Source: an uncultured Alistipes sp. (GTDB lineage: Bacteria > Bacteroidota > Bacteroidia > Bacteroidales > Rikenellaceae). From it: a DNA stretch of 6,043 bases. The translations under genes and the position numbers were made by a program. Below are positions 5,061-6,043 of this stretch, piece by piece. How positions within the stretch are numbered: position 1 is the stretch's first letter; every line of letters starts with the position of its first letter. Location: NCBI GenBank assembly GCA_900552955.1, contig USBO01000109.1:1-6043 (forward strand), in the 5' to 3' direction. The notes beneath the pieces are model-generated. The model was not told where the DNA came from. It did no database searches and saw only the letters and a program-made list of their open reading frames with translations.

Positions 5061-5891
5061 ATGGAAATCAAAGCTGCTGATGTAATGAAGCTCCGCAAGA
5101 TGACCGGCGCCGGAATGATGGACTGCAAAAAGGCCCTGATTGAAGCGGAAGGCGACTATGCGCGCGCTCAGGACATCATCCGCGAGAAGGGTAAGCTGGT
5201 CGTTGCCAAACGTGCCGAGCGCAACGCTTCGGAGGGTGTCGTCGTGACGCGCATCGTGGGCACCAAAGCCTATATGCTCTGCCTCGCCTGCGAAACCGAC
5301 TTCGTTGCTCAGAACGCCGAGTTCGCTGCTTCGGCTGATGCGATGATCGAGGTTGCCGTTGCTGCCGATGCCGCCGACAAGGATGCGCTGCTGGCCGTGA
5401 AGAATGCCGAGGGACACACCGTCGAGGAGATGGTGACCGAGAAATCGGGCCAGACGGGCGAGAAGGTCGAGCTGGCGTTCTATGCTCGCATCGAGGCTCC
5501 CTATTGCCATGCATACGTACACTTCAACAAGAAGCTGGGTACGATTCTGGGCTTCAACAAGGTCGTTCCCGAGGAGGTGGCTCATGCAGTGGCCATGCAG
5601 GCCACGGCGATGGCTCCCATCGCAATCGACGTCGCCGACTGTCCGGCCGACGTGGTTGCCCACGAGCGTCAGATCGCTATCGAAGCGATGAAGCAGGATC
5701 CCAAGAACGCCAACAAGCCCGAGGCCATTCTCGAGAAGATCGCCGAAGGCAAGATGCGCAAGTTCTTCGAGGAGAATACGCTGCTGAACCAGGAGCTGGT
5801 CGGTGAGAAGAAGACCATCGCGCAGTATATCCAGGAGGCAGACAAGGAGGCGACGGTGATCGCTTACCAGCGTTTTGCTCTCGAGGCGTAA
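5061..5891 (+). CDS. tsf: Elongation factor Ts
   Basis: Encodes 276 residues (E. coli 283) of EF-Ts, the cytoplasmic nucleotide exchange factor that releases GDP from EF-Tu. The N-terminal UBA-like domain contains the signature LRKMTGAGMMDCKKAL (11-26). Next comes the core: CETDFVAQN (77-85), whose Asp80 and Phe81 correspond to the EF-Tu-contacting TDFV residues of E. coli, then GEKVELAFYARIEAP (133-147) and the HFNKKLGTILGF stretch (154-165). The C-terminal part carries ELVGEKKTIAQYIQEAD (245-261). Nothing is missing or disrupted. It is the last gene of the ribosomal protein operon: it starts 47 bases after rpsB with no terminator between them, and a strong terminator follows 23 bases after its TAA stop. 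Confidence 0.98.
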   Translation: MEIKAADVMKLRKMTGAGMMDCKKALIEAEGDYARAQDIIREKGKLVVAKRAERNASEGVVVTRIVGTKAYMLCLACETDFVAQNAEFAASADAMIEVAVAADAADKDALLAVKNAEGHTVEEMVTEKSGQTGEKVELAFYARIEAPYCHAYVHFNKKLGTILGFNKVVPEEVAHAVAMQATAMAPIAIDVADCPADVVAHERQIAIEAMKQDPKNANKPEAILEKIAEGKMRKFFEENTLLNQELVGEKKTIAQYIQEADKEATVIAYQRFALEA

Positions 5892-5914
5892 ACGAATGCA
5901 TTTTCGCGTGAATG

Positions 5915-5950
5915 ACGGCCGATTCCGAACGGGATCGGCCGTTTTTCTTT
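5915..5950 (+). terminator. Rho-independent terminator after tsf
   Basis: ACGGCCGATTCC (5915-5926) pairs with GGGATCGGCCGT (5931-5942), 12 base pairs with one T-G, around the loop GAAC. A run of five T (5942-5946) and then CTTT follow. The run of T is only on the plus-strand side, so the structure terminates the operon ending in tsf. Confidence 0.92.
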
Positions 5951-5995
5951 GGCGGCATGTCCGGATACTGTTTCCGGTCTGTGTGGTTCCGCCCG

Positions 5996-6043
5996 TTATT
6001 TGCGGCAGATGCGGCGCAATGCCGCCAGCGGATAGCGGCGCCA
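5996..6043 (-). CDS. Possible C-terminal end of a converging gene
   Basis: On the minus strand the frame entering from the right edge reads 15 codons and then TAA (stop at 5996-5998), ending in WRRYPLAALRRICRK. A basic C-terminus with this spacing behind the tsf terminator would suit a convergent gene, but 15 codons give no family information and an open stretch this short is expected by chance. No terminator for this strand is seen between 5951 and 5995. The rest of 5951-6043 shows nothing else I can support. Confidence 0.22.
   Translation of the reverse strand, partial: WRRYPLAALRRICRK

Noticed and set aside
4833..5663. Open frame of 276 codons on the minus strand opposite rpsB and tsf
   Set aside because: It overlaps two unmistakable genes and spans their intergenic gap; the open reading reflects the codon use of the plus-strand genes, and no family is recognisable.
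5915..5942. Bidirectional terminator serving a converging gene
   Set aside because: On the minus strand the stem is followed by CATTCACG rather than a T-run, so only plus-strand termination is supported.

Overview
The window looks like a chromosomal housekeeping segment from a moderately GC-rich member of the Bacteroidales; Alistipes or a relative is my best guess. The evidence is the pairing of succinate-to-propionate pathway genes with an rplM-rpsI-rpsB-tsf cluster, promoters that fit the Bacteroidetes pattern (TTG about 20 bases upstream of TAnnTTTG), A-rich start regions mostly lacking Shine-Dalgarno sequences, and protein sequences close to Bacteroides ribosomal proteins. No insertion sequence, phage gene, CRISPR array or rRNA is visible, and no credible tRNA.

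Left part (1-1039, minus strand): methylmalonyl-CoA epimerase followed 17 bases later by the N-terminal two thirds or less of a biotin-dependent carboxyltransferase (methylmalonyl-CoA decarboxylase alpha / propionyl-CoA carboxylase beta family), which runs off the left edge. Epimerase makes the (S)-methylmalonyl-CoA / (R)-methylmalonyl-CoA interconversion, and the carboxyltransferase handles the step between methylmalonyl-CoA and propionyl-CoA.

Middle (1040-2979): a 285-base divergent intergenic region carries a minus-strand promoter for the epimerase and a plus-strand promoter for a two-gene unit. That unit is a secreted thioredoxin-fold protein without any cysteine, followed 4 bases later by MeaB, the GTPase chaperone that protects B12-dependent methylmalonyl-CoA mutase. 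It ends in a strong hairpin-plus-T terminator at 2936-2979. The divergent pair places mutase chaperone, epimerase and carboxyltransferase at one locus, while the mutase itself is not in the window.

Right part (2980-5950, plus strand): a near-consensus promoter drives rplM (GTG start), rpsI, rpsB and tsf, ending at a second strong terminator. The 171-base rpsI-rpsB gap holds several potential hairpins and is the best candidate for an undescribed regulatory RNA. rpsB has a long acidic Ala/Glu tail and an abrupt 39-codon patch of AT-ending codons. The last bases may be the 3' end of a converging minus-strand gene.

Overall this is mostly ordinary core genome. I see no convincing new system; the points most worth checking are the rpsB leader, the codon-use patch in rpsB, and the cysteine-free thioredoxin-like partner of meaB.
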